The notes beneath the pieces were generated by a model. That model saw nothing but the letters and a program-made list of their open reading frames with translations, was not told where the DNA came from and did not search any database. This document shows positions 24,797 to 32,711 of a DNA stretch of 64,000 nucleotides, piece by piece (the first letter of the stretch is position 1; every line of letters starts with the position of its first letter). Origin of the DNA: Nocardia cyriacigeorgica GUH-2 (GTDB lineage: Bacteria; Actinomycetota; Actinomycetes; Mycobacteriales; Mycobacteriaceae); assembly GCF_000284035.1 (NCBI RefSeq), contig NC_016887.1:5704001-5768000 (forward strand). The letters run 5' to 3'. Both the position numbers and the translations under genes were made by a program.

Positions 24797-25798
24797 ATGC
24801 CCACCGGAAAATCAATCGGAACAGCCCCTGACCACGCGACGGTGATCGACCGGATCGCCGCCTACGCCGACCATCCCAGTGCGTTCATTGCCTGCAATGA
24901 CGACTTCGAGCATTACGTCGCCGACGATCTGCCCGGCATCGTCCCGTATCGGCGCCGCGGCCGCACGATCCTGGTATTCGGCGGTGCGTTCGCGCCGGCG
25001 CAGCACCGTAGCCGGCTGCTGTCGAGGTTTCTGCGTGATGTCGTCGGCCGGAAGAAGGCGGTGGTGGCCCAGTTGCGCCCGGATGACATCGAGCTGTTCG
25101 CCGGGCACGGGTTCACCGTCAACCAGTTCGGCTGTTCGTATTCGATCGACCTGTCGGCATTCACCAGCAAGGGCAAGCCGCTGGCCAAGGTGCGCCAGAA
25201 CATCTCACGAGCCAAGCGCGAAGGCACTACCGTCCTGGAGATCACCGACGACCGCTACGCCGACGAGTTGGACGAGATCGATCGGCAGTGGTTGCGCGCC
25301 AAGGGCTGGCACGTGAAGAAACTCGACTTCATGGTGGGCCAGCGCGGCGGCCGCGGGTCGGACCAACGGCGCCTGTTCATCGCCCAACGCGACGGGCGGA
25401 TCACCGGCTACGTGTCCTACTCCCCCGCCTACGGCGCGCGGCCCGGATGGCTCTACGACCTGACCCGGCGCGTGCCCGACAGCTCGGTCGGCACCATCGA
25501 ACTGATCAATTTCACTGCCTTGCAGGCCTTCCGAGACGAAGGCGCGTCCTGGCTGCACCTCGGGTTCACGCCGTTCGCCGGCATCGACGACACCGGCCAG
25601 GCCCATGCCAGCCGATTCGTGCGGTCGATGATCGGTGTGCTGGCCGAACGCGGCAGTGTCGTCTATCCGGCCCGAACCCAGCAGGCGTTCAAGTTGAAAT
25701 GGGCCCCCCAGGTCATCGAACCGGAGTACCTCGCCTTCAGTGGCGGGCCGCGGCCGAGTTCGGTCTGGCAGCTGCTACGGATTACCAATTCGATCTGA
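24797..25798 (+). CDS. DUF2156 / LPG-synthase C-terminal-like acyl- or aminoacyl-transferase
   Basis: A 333-residue soluble protein of the DUF2156 (phosphatidylglycerol lysyltransferase C-terminal, double GNAT-like) family. Family features include 'GKPLAKVRQNISRAKREG', 'RRLFIAQRDGRITGYVSYSP', 'GTIELINFTALQAFRDEGA' and 'HLGFTPFAG'. Membrane-bound MprF relatives transfer amino acids from tRNA to lipids; this one lacks the membrane flippase half. The ATG at 24797 is chosen because GGAGG lies six bases upstream; ATG 24791 is too close. Substrate unknown; its place in a putative lipid-handling operon suggests a lipid-modifying role. Confidence 0.82.
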   Translation: MPTGKSIGTAPDHATVIDRIAAYADHPSAFIACNDDFEHYVADDLPGIVPYRRRGRTILVFGGAFAPAQHRSRLLSRFLRDVVGRKKAVVAQLRPDDIELFAGHGFTVNQFGCSYSIDLSAFTSKGKPLAKVRQNISRAKREGTTVLEITDDRYADELDEIDRQWLRAKGWHVKKLDFMVGQRGGRGSDQRRLFIAQRDGRITGYVSYSPAYGARPGWLYDLTRRVPDSSVGTIELINFTALQAFRDEGASWLHLGFTPFAGIDDTGQAHASRFVRSMIGVLAERGSVVYPARTQQAFKLKWAPQVIEPEYLAFSGGPRPSSVWQLLRITNSI

Positions 25799-25820
25799 CC
25801 ACATCAAGCGGAGGTATCTG

Positions 25821-26579
25821 GTGTCTGAGTACTCATCCCGGCCACGCGGTGCGATGGACCGCAAACAGAAGCTCGGTTTCGCACGGCGCGCCGCCACAGC
25901 GCAATTGGCGGGGCTGCCCGGTGTCGTGAAGGCGGCGCTGGGCTCCGGCGGCCGCACGGGCACGGTCGAGCTGCCCGAAGCACCGCCGGACAGCAAGCTC
26001 ACCCGGCAGGCGGTCGAGCTGGCCGAAGCCGTCTACGGCGGGGAACTCCATCAGCACTGCCTGCGCTGCTGGTACTTCGGCGCCGCCTTCGCCCAGCTGG
26101 ACGGCCTTCGATTCGACCCGGAAGCGCTCTATGTGGCGGCGCTGCTGCACGACATCGGACTCACCGACCGGTACCGGCCGGCCCCGGATCAGTCGCCGTG
26201 TTTCGCGGTGCACGGCGGGGCGGTGGCGCGCGAGCGGCTGATGACGTGGGGCGCGTCGACCGAACTCGCCGGTCTCGTCGACGATGCCATCGCGCTGCAT
26301 ATGGATGTCGCGGTGGATCCGGCACAGGGCGTGGAGGCACACCTGCTGCACGCGGCCGCCCACCTCGACGTCGCCGGTTCCCGGATCGGCGATCTGCCAC
26401 GGCCGCTGCTGGCCGAGATCCTGCGCGCCCACCCGCGCGACGGATTCTCCGACGTGTTTCTCGCCGCCATGCGCCGGGAGGCGCGCGAACGGCCCGATTC
26501 GCGGGCAGCGGTGATGTGGAAGCAGGGCATGCGCATTCCGGTGTCGATGAATCCGCTGAACAGGACCTTGACCAGCTGA
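25821..26579 (+). CDS. HD-domain hydrolase
   Basis: A 252-residue protein with an HD-type metal site: 'HQHCLRCWYFG', then 'ALLHDIGLTDRY' (HD pair) and 'FAVHGGAVARERL', with 'ALHMDV' downstream. The pattern is that of the group annotated HD domain or cyanamide-hydratase-like proteins; the reaction is unknown. GTG start at 25821 with GCGGAGG six bases upstream. It follows the DUF2156 gene by 22 bases and is the last gene of the yrbE-moxR operon before the MMPL promoter. Confidence 0.8.
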   Translation: MSEYSSRPRGAMDRKQKLGFARRAATAQLAGLPGVVKAALGSGGRTGTVELPEAPPDSKLTRQAVELAEAVYGGELHQHCLRCWYFGAAFAQLDGLRFDPEALYVAALLHDIGLTDRYRPAPDQSPCFAVHGGAVARERLMTWGASTELAGLVDDAIALHMDVAVDPAQGVEAHLLHAAAHLDVAGSRIGDLPRPLLAEILRAHPRDGFSDVFLAAMRREARERPDSRAAVMWKQGMRIPVSMNPLNRTLTS

Positions 26580-26596
26580 CATACTGAGAGTATGTT
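26568..26596 (+). promoter_or_regulatory. MMPL gene promoter with embedded palindromic operator
   Basis: TTGACC (26568-26573) and TATGTT (26591-26596) are 17 bases apart, a good primary-sigma promoter. Between and over the -10 lies the perfect palindrome CATACT-GAG-AGTATG (26580-26594), a typical place for a TetR-type repressor. It starts inside the stop codon of the HD gene. The related sequence ACATACTGGCAGT occurs at the yrbE promoter. Confidence 0.65.
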
Positions 26597-26648
26597 AACC
26601 GACTACAAGTCGGCGAATAGACCGCCGTCCTCGACCCCGGGGGTACAC

Positions 26649-28937
26649 ATGGGCCGCGCGATGCTGTTGACACGAATCGCCCGCTTGGCGCTGCGCGCGC
26701 CACGGGCAGTGCTGATCAGCGCATTCGTCTGCGCGCTCGCCGCCGGGGTCTACGGCTTGCCCGCCGGGTTGCAACTGCCCGCGGCCGGATACGACGTTCC
26801 GGATTCGGAATCCGCCCGCGCCGACCGCGCCCTGGAAGAGGTGTTCGGCGCGGGCGGCTACACCATCGTGTTCACCGTGACCGGCGAAGCCGGCGTGGAC
26901 AGCCCGGCCACCCGCGCCCGCGCCGACACGATCACCGCGGCGCTCGGCAACTCGCCCTACGCCCGCAACATCCTGTCCTACTGGGCCGCACCGGAACCGC
27001 TGAACGCTTCGTTGCGCGGCAACGACGACCGCACCGGCCTGGTCGTCGCGCGCATCGCGGGAAACGACGAGCAGGCGACGGTCCGCTCGCACGATCTGGC
27101 CGAGCCACTCATCGGCACCCGTGACGGCGTCCACGTGGCCGCGGGCGGGCAGGCCATGACCTACTCCGAGGGCGGGCATCAATCGAAATCCGATCTGCTG
27201 CTGATGGAGGCCATCGCCTTCCCGCTCACCTTCGTCGCCCTGGTATGGATCTTCGGTAGCGCGATCGCGGCCGCGTTGCCGCTGGTCGTCGCCGCGGGCG
27301 CGGTCGCGGCCTCCTCGGCGGCGCTGAGCCTGATCGGGGAATTCACCGGCGTCTCGGTGTTCGCGATCAATCTGGCGACCGCGCTGTGCCTGGCGCTGGC
27401 CATCGATTACACGCTGTTCATCGTCAGCCGGTATCGCGAGGAAATCGCGGGCGACGCCCCGCCCGGCGAGGCGCTCATCCGCACCATGAATACCGCGGGA
27501 CGCACCGTCACCTACTCCGCTTTGACTGTCGCGCTGACCATTTCGGCGATGGTGGTGTTTCCGCAATACCTGGTGCGTTCGCTGGCCTACGCCGGCCTGG
27601 TGAGCGTCGCCTTCTCCTTGATCGGCTCGCTGCTGGTGACGCCTGTGCTGCTGGTCCTGCTCGGCCGCCGGATCGACACCCTCGACCTGCGGCGGCCGAT
27701 CGCGCGAATCTTCGGCCGCACCGTCAGCGATACGACCTCGACGGACAATCGGTGGTACCGCACCGCCGTGTTCGCGACTCGCCACGCACTTCCGGTCGCA
27801 CTCGCCGTCGGGGCGATACTGCTCGTACTCACGCTGCCCGCACTCGGCATGAAACTCGGTTATCCCGATGAACGTGTGCTGCCGGACACCGCGTCGGCCC
27901 GGCAGGCGGGCGAGATATTGCGCACCGACTTCGACCAGAATCTGGCGGGCACGGTTTACGTCGTAATGCCCGACGGGGCAGGCGATTCCGGAGAGATCGC
28001 CGAATACGCGGCCGCATTGTCGCGGGTACCCGAGGTCACCACCGTCGCCGCACCCGATGGCACCTACCGGCACGGCAGCCGCATCACCGCGGCGACCTAC
28101 GATTCCGCGCAACTCGGCGACGCCGCCTATCTGAGCGTCGGCACCACGCTGGATCCGTATTCGGATGCCGGCAGGCAACAACTGAAGGACCTCGACGCGG
28201 TGCCCGCGCCGGCACCCACCCAATTCGGCGGCCTGGCTCAGCGCAATATCGACAATGTCGCGGGCATCACCGATCACACACCGCACGTGCTGATCGTCAT
28301 CGCCGTGATGACGTTCGTGCTGATCTTCCTCATGACCGGAAGCGTCATCCTGCCGATCAAGGCGCTGCTGATGAATCTGCTGTCGCTCGGCGCCGGCTTC
28401 GGCGTGCTGGTCTGGATATTCCAGGACGGCCATCTCGACGCCGCGGGCACCACCGCGACGGGATACTTCACCGCGTTCATCCCACCCCTGCTGGCCTGCG
28501 TCGCCTACGCCCTCGCCATGGACTACGAGGTCTTCGTGCTGTCGCGGATCCGCGAGGAATGGCTCAAAAGCCCACGGACCGCGGCGGATAACGAACGCGC
28601 CGTGGCCCTCGGCCTGGCCCGCACCGGACGCATCGTCACCGCCGCCGCCACCGTGATGATCTTCGTCTTCATCGCGATGAGCGCGGGCCAGGTCTCGTTC
28701 ATGCGCGGCCTCGGCATCGGCCTCGCGGTCGGCGTAGCCCTCGACGCCTTCCTCGTCCGCCCCCTGCTGGTCCCGGCCACCATGCGCCTGATGGGCCGCC
28801 TCAACTGGTGGGCCCCCGCACCCCTGGCCCGCTGGCACGCCCGCTGGGGCTTCACCGAGGAAGACACCGTCACCTCGACCCCACCGAAACGAGCAGCCGA
28901 GGACCGCGACGTGGCGGCGAAGGTGGTAGCGGAATGA
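26649..28937 (+). CDS. MMPL family RND transporter
   Basis: A 762-residue transporter of the MMPL/RND superfamily, of the type that exports lipids or other hydrophobic compounds. It has the family duplication: an N-terminal helix, a periplasmic domain, a block of helices with 'INLATALCLALAIDYTLFIVSRYREE', a second periplasmic domain and a second block with 'CVAYALAMDYEVFVLSRIREEW' (both split here from longer blocks). The start is placed at ATG 26649, since the ATG at 26592 lies inside the promoter -10 and would be upstream of the transcript; ATG 26661 is another option. It is probably repressor-controlled through the 26580-26594 palindrome. Confidence 0.9.
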   Translation: MGRAMLLTRIARLALRAPRAVLISAFVCALAAGVYGLPAGLQLPAAGYDVPDSESARADRALEEVFGAGGYTIVFTVTGEAGVDSPATRARADTITAALGNSPYARNILSYWAAPEPLNASLRGNDDRTGLVVARIAGNDEQATVRSHDLAEPLIGTRDGVHVAAGGQAMTYSEGGHQSKSDLLLMEAIAFPLTFVALVWIFGSAIAAALPLVVAAGAVAASSAALSLIGEFTGVSVFAINLATALCLALAIDYTLFIVSRYREEIAGDAPPGEALIRTMNTAGRTVTYSALTVALTISAMVVFPQYLVRSLAYAGLVSVAFSLIGSLLVTPVLLVLLGRRIDTLDLRRPIARIFGRTVSDTTSTDNRWYRTAVFATRHALPVALAVGAILLVLTLPALGMKLGYPDERVLPDTASARQAGEILRTDFDQNLAGTVYVVMPDGAGDSGEIAEYAAALSRVPEVTTVAAPDGTYRHGSRITAATYDSAQLGDAAYLSVGTTLDPYSDAGRQQLKDLDAVPAPAPTQFGGLAQRNIDNVAGITDHTPHVLIVIAVMTFVLIFLMTGSVILPIKALLMNLLSLGAGFGVLVWIFQDGHLDAAGTTATGYFTAFIPPLLACVAYALAMDYEVFVLSRIREEWLKSPRTAADNERAVALGLARTGRIVTAAATVMIFVFIAMSAGQVSFMRGLGIGLAVGVALDAFLVRPLLVPATMRLMGRLNWWAPAPLARWHARWGFTEEDTVTSTPPKRAAEDRDVAAKVVAE

Positions 28938-28957
28938 GCTACCGAGGCAACGACGCC

Positions 28958-29704
28958 TCAGGCGCAGTCCAGATCGCGCACCGTACGGGCCAGCCGTTCG
29001 TTCGGCGATATTCCGAGCTCGTCCCGCAGAATTCTTTTCAACTGCAGATAGGACGCGACGGCGTCGGCATCACGCCCGGCCCGGCGGAATCCGGAGATCA
29101 GCGATTCCCACATCGGTTCGTGCAGCGGATTCTCGGACACGAATCGGCGGCCGTCGAGAATAACGCGGTCGTATCGTTCCAATTCGATCCAGGCGTCCAG
29201 CAGCAGCTCTTGCGCGACCGATCTCGCCGCATGCAGGTCCTCGGACATCGCGCGAATGAACGGACTGTCGGCCACGTCGAGAAAGGGGCCTCGCCGCCAT
29301 AGCCGAAGCGCATCTTCCAGCATTTCCGAAACGACGAGAGGAGCGGATGGAGCGATTTCCGATGCCCGGTGCACGCCATCCAGGAAGCGAAATGTATCGA
29401 TATCGTCCCGGCCTACCGCGATCCGGTAGCCGGCCGCACCCCGGGTCTCGATCAGATTTGCGGAAACACCCTGCGCCTTGAGCGATCTGCGCAGCCGGGC
29501 GATGTGCGCATGCAGCGCATTCGCCGCGTTCCGTGACGTCGCCGCCAAACCGAGTTCTTCGATGAGCTCGTCGCGTCCGATCGGGTTGCCCTGCCGGGCC
29601 GCGATGATGGCGACGATACTGCGCAAGACCTGGCCGTCGATAGATATTCGAATTCCATCAGAGATAAGGGTCAACGACCCGAAGAACTCAACCCGGATAT
29701 TCAC
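28958..29704 (-). CDS. SARP-type (BTAD) pathway-specific transcriptional regulator
   Basis: A 248-residue regulator of the AfsR/DnrI/RedD (SARP) class. The N-terminal OmpR-like winged helix is at residues ~5-95 ('VEFFGSLTLISDGIRISI', 'LHAHIARLRRSLK', 'LIETRGAAGYRI'), and the bacterial transcriptional activation domain occupies the rest ('LDAWIELERYDRVI', 'RRAGRDADAVASYLQLKRIL', 'ELGISPNERL'). SARPs are nearly always cluster-situated activators of antibiotic-type pathways. It is divergent from a ten-gene enzyme operon starting at 29951 and convergent with the MMPL gene. Its own promoter is at 29767-29795. Confidence 0.92.
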   Translation of the reverse strand: MNIRVEFFGSLTLISDGIRISIDGQVLRSIVAIIAARQGNPIGRDELIEELGLAATSRNAANALHAHIARLRRSLKAQGVSANLIETRGAAGYRIAVGRDDIDTFRFLDGVHRASEIAPSAPLVVSEMLEDALRLWRRGPFLDVADSPFIRAMSEDLHAARSVAQELLLDAWIELERYDRVILDGRRFVSENPLHEPMWESLISGFRRAGRDADAVASYLQLKRILRDELGISPNERLARTVRDLDCA

Positions 29705-29766
29705 CTGGCCCCCGTATCAGAAATCAAGCATCGCACCCGTCCGACGGCGCCGTCTCCCAACCGACC

Positions 29767-29795
29767 ACGCTATTGACGGGTACCGGCTATGTCAA
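29767..29795 (-). promoter_or_regulatory. Promoter of the SARP regulator gene
   Basis: On the minus strand a consensus TTGACA (29795-29790) and TAGCGT (29772-29767) are spaced by 17 bases, predicting a transcript start near 29760 and a leader of about 55 bases before the ATG at 29704. By contrast no consensus -35 is seen for the rightward operon, as expected if that promoter needs the SARP activator. Confidence 0.6.
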
Positions 29796-29950
29796 TTGTG
29801 ACGGATCACGACCGAGCCCCACTGACGCTGTGCTGAGTTCAATCGAACGCTTCAGTCAGTGCGGTTTCATCACGTCCCGATACTGTCCACACCATCGAGT
29901 CGAATCTGCTCGAAAACAGTGACTGCTGCCGAATTAGAGGTGGTGTGAGC

Positions 29951-31561
29951 ATGACAACAATTGGCTCCGGAATCGGCATTCCGTCCTACGGGAGTTATGT
30001 CGAGGGCCAGGACCTTCCCGGGCAGCGATGGACGTATGTGCCGACGGCACGATCGGTGCTGGACGATTCGTTCAGTGTGCTGACCCGCAAACGCCGGCTG
30101 GACAGCGGGGAACTCGAACCCACCGCCGCCACCGGTGACATCTTCGCCGGCCGGGTCGCCATCGCCGAACCGCCGGTCATCGAGGACGCGCTACGGGCCG
30201 CCGCGCGCGCCGCCGCGCACTGGCGCGCCACCCCGCTGGACGTGCGAGTCGATCAGCTCTTGGAACGGCTGCGCGCCAACGTAATTGCCAACACCGACCG
30301 GATCGAACAGCTGATGACCTGCGAAGGCCATCCGCTGGAGCTCGCGCGCTGGGAGATCAGCGGATGGCTGGAAGCATGCAGCCCGATCTCCGGCGCGTAC
30401 TACCGCAACCAGCTGATCACCGAGTTCGAACGCGAAGGCCGCCGCCACATCATCCGCCGGATGCCCGACGGCGTCGTCTGCGTGAACCCGCCGGCCAACG
30501 CGCCTTTGTCGAGTTCGGTTTTCGGTGCGGCGCTGAGCATCGTGGCAGGCAATGCCGCGGTGGTGCGGGCGCCGAGGTCCGGCCCGCTGGGCACGATGTG
30601 GGCGGTGCGGGATCTGGTCGGCAAAGCCCTGGACGAGGTCGGGGCTCCGCCGGGAACGATCAACGCGGTCTGTGCCGATCCGGAACCGGTACTCCAGGCC
30701 TGGCTGGACAGCCCGCACGTCGACGACATCATGTATTTCGGCAGCGTCGACAACGGTTTGGAGTTCGAGCGGCGCTGCGTCGAAGCGGGCAAGAAGCCGA
30801 TTCTGGAGTTGGCGGGCAACGACAGCGTCGTCGTCTGGCACGATGCCGATCTCGACCACGCGTCAGAAGCGTTGCTGGAGAGCTTCTTCGGATCCGGTCA
30901 GCTGTGCATGATCCCCAACCGGGTGTTCGTGCATCCGTCGGTCGCCGAGGAACTCATCGGATTGGTCGCCAAGAAGGCGCAGGCGATGCGGCCCGGCTAT
31001 CCCGACACCGAGGGTGTGCTGCTGTCACCGGTGCTGCGCCACGACCGGTTCCACCGCTATCTCTCCGACGCACTCGAGCACGGCGCCCAGTTGGTGACCG
31101 GCGGTGAGGGAATGCACCTCGACGGTTCGCCCGGCTCGAGCGGTTATTTCCTCCAACCCACCGTCATCCGGATCGATGGCCTCGACCGCGCCGCCGAGGT
31201 GACCGCCGTGCAGCACGAGACATTCTTTCCGCTGCTGCCGATCGTCGTGCCGGAGCAGGACACCGACGACAACCTGCTCGAGGCCTTCATCGAGATCGTC
31301 AACAGCAACCGGTACGGGTTGCGCAACTCGCTATGGGCCCGCAGCCAGTCGGTGATCGATACCTATCTCGCCAACGTGGTCAACGGCGGCCTGCTGAAGG
31401 TCAACGACTCCCATATCGCGTTTTCCGCACCGCTGCCTTCGCATGGCGGCACCGGCTTCACCGGCGGTGCCTTCGGCGAGGCCAACTATCCCGCGCTCAG
31501 AACCACCCATCTACAGGGTGTCGCCGTGGTCACCACGAATACCGCGCCACGGTACCGCTAG
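29951..31561 (+). CDS. Aldehyde dehydrogenase superfamily protein
   Basis: A 536-residue aldehyde dehydrogenase family protein, first gene of the SARP-linked operon. The catalytic Cys319 lies in 'FFGSGQLCMIPNRVF' and the general-base Glu286 in 'ILELAGNDSVVV', so the enzyme should be active. An N-terminal extension of ~60 residues and the motif 'VNPPANAPLSSSVFGAALSI' differ from common aldehyde dehydrogenases. It may oxidise an aldehyde or, run in reverse on an acyl-CoA, form one; sequence does not decide. ATG 29951 follows GAGGTGG by seven bases; GTG 29945 is an alternative. The next gene starts after nine bases. Confidence 0.85.
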   Translation: MTTIGSGIGIPSYGSYVEGQDLPGQRWTYVPTARSVLDDSFSVLTRKRRLDSGELEPTAATGDIFAGRVAIAEPPVIEDALRAAARAAAHWRATPLDVRVDQLLERLRANVIANTDRIEQLMTCEGHPLELARWEISGWLEACSPISGAYYRNQLITEFEREGRRHIIRRMPDGVVCVNPPANAPLSSSVFGAALSIVAGNAAVVRAPRSGPLGTMWAVRDLVGKALDEVGAPPGTINAVCADPEPVLQAWLDSPHVDDIMYFGSVDNGLEFERRCVEAGKKPILELAGNDSVVVWHDADLDHASEALLESFFGSGQLCMIPNRVFVHPSVAEELIGLVAKKAQAMRPGYPDTEGVLLSPVLRHDRFHRYLSDALEHGAQLVTGGEGMHLDGSPGSSGYFLQPTVIRIDGLDRAAEVTAVQHETFFPLLPIVVPEQDTDDNLLEAFIEIVNSNRYGLRNSLWARSQSVIDTYLANVVNGGLLKVNDSHIAFSAPLPSHGGTGFTGGAFGEANYPALRTTHLQGVAVVTTNTAPRYR

Positions 31562-31570
31562 GAGCACTGA

Positions 31571-32704
31571 ATGCACAGCATGGACGAAGCCCGCGCGACC
31601 TGCGATCGGCATCTGCCGGGCTTCTATCAGGCATTGACCGAACTACCGCTCACCGAACTCGAGGTCGCGGGCAGCCCGGGCCTCGACCTGTTCCGCAAGC
31701 ACGGCGGACCGGGGCTGCTGATTCCCCAGACCTACTCCGGCCTCGGCGTCTCCCCACGCGAAGCCCTGCAGATCAACCGGGTGATCGGCTCGTGCGCACC
31801 GTCTTTGGCGGTGGCGTCGACCATGCACCACTTCTCCGTCGCGACGATCTTCACCCTCGCCGAGGGCCTGCAGAGCAGCGGCCTCGAGTGGGCGCTGCTG
31901 GAAGGGATCGCGACGAGCAACATGCTCGTGGGCTCCGGTTTCGCCGAGGGCAACCCCGGGCAGGGCGTGCTGGCCCCCACGCTGCGTGGTGCACCGCGCG
32001 AGGGCGGGATCCTGGTGAACGGCTCGAAGAAGCCGTGCAGCATGGCTCGCTCCATGGACCTGCTCTCGGCGAGCGTGTCGGTCTCCAAACCCGAGGGCGA
32101 CGAGACGGTCGTCGTGCTGATTCCCGCTGATACCCAAGGGATCTCCGTGCACCCCTTCTGGGCCGGACCCATCCTCGCGGGCGCCGAAAGCGACGAGGTC
32201 CGGCTGACCGACGTGTTCGTCGACGACCGGCTGATCGTGCCGGCCGGATTCGGGCCCGAGGGCGAACTGGACGATCTCCAGACGGTCGGATTCATCTGGT
32301 TCGAAATGCTGATCACCGCCTGTTATCTGGGGATGGCCAGCGGTTTGGTCGAGCGGGTCTTCGCGGCGAACCGGACCAGCGCCGCCGACCGCGCTGAGCT
32401 GGGCATCCGGCTCGAAAGCGCGGCCATGCTGCTCGAACGGATCGCGGGCATGCTCGCCGACGGGCGCACCGGCAACCGAGACCTGACCGAGGCCCTGACC
32501 GCCCGCTACGCCGCGGCCGACGCGATCGCCAACGTGGCCGTGCAAGCGCTGGCCGCGCTCGGCGGCATCGCGTTCATCACCGAACCCGACATCGGCTACC
32601 TGGCTACCGCCTGTCAGTGCGTGCGCTTCCATCCACCGGGCCGGCGGGCGATGGAGGCGGCCATGGTGGCCGGGCTCTCCGGCGAGACCCTGCTCGTCGA
32701 GTGA
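31571..32704 (+). CDS. Divergent acyl-CoA dehydrogenase-like flavoprotein
   Basis: A 377-residue protein of the acyl-CoA dehydrogenase fold. Recognisable pieces are 'GGPGLLIPQTYSGLGVSPRE', 'VGSGFAEGNPGQGVLAPTL' and 'VRLTDVFVDDRLIVPAG'. The Glu position used by medium-chain enzymes is replaced ('FHPPGRRAM'), but a Glu occurs at the isovaleryl-CoA-dehydrogenase-type position ('IWFEMLITACYLG'). The region between residues ~265 and 310 is shorter and unlike housekeeping enzymes. It may desaturate an acyl thioester or be a group D flavin monooxygenase; a flavin reductase gene lies in the same operon. Confidence 0.8.
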   Translation: MHSMDEARATCDRHLPGFYQALTELPLTELEVAGSPGLDLFRKHGGPGLLIPQTYSGLGVSPREALQINRVIGSCAPSLAVASTMHHFSVATIFTLAEGLQSSGLEWALLEGIATSNMLVGSGFAEGNPGQGVLAPTLRGAPREGGILVNGSKKPCSMARSMDLLSASVSVSKPEGDETVVVLIPADTQGISVHPFWAGPILAGAESDEVRLTDVFVDDRLIVPAGFGPEGELDDLQTVGFIWFEMLITACYLGMASGLVERVFAANRTSAADRAELGIRLESAAMLLERIAGMLADGRTGNRDLTEALTARYAAADAIANVAVQALAALGGIAFITEPDIGYLATACQCVRFHPPGRRAMEAAMVAGLSGETLLVE

Positions 32705-32711
32705 GGGCGCC

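Noticed and set aside
26595..28838. Open frame of 747 codons on the minus strand opposite the MMPL gene
   Set aside because: Composition is Arg/Gln/Asp/Gly-rich without domains; the plus strand encodes a clear MMPL transporter.
29773..29795. Dyad TTGAC...GTCAA taken as an operator
   Set aside because: The right arm is fully explained as the TTGACA -35 element of the SARP promoter; the left arm match is short enough to be chance.
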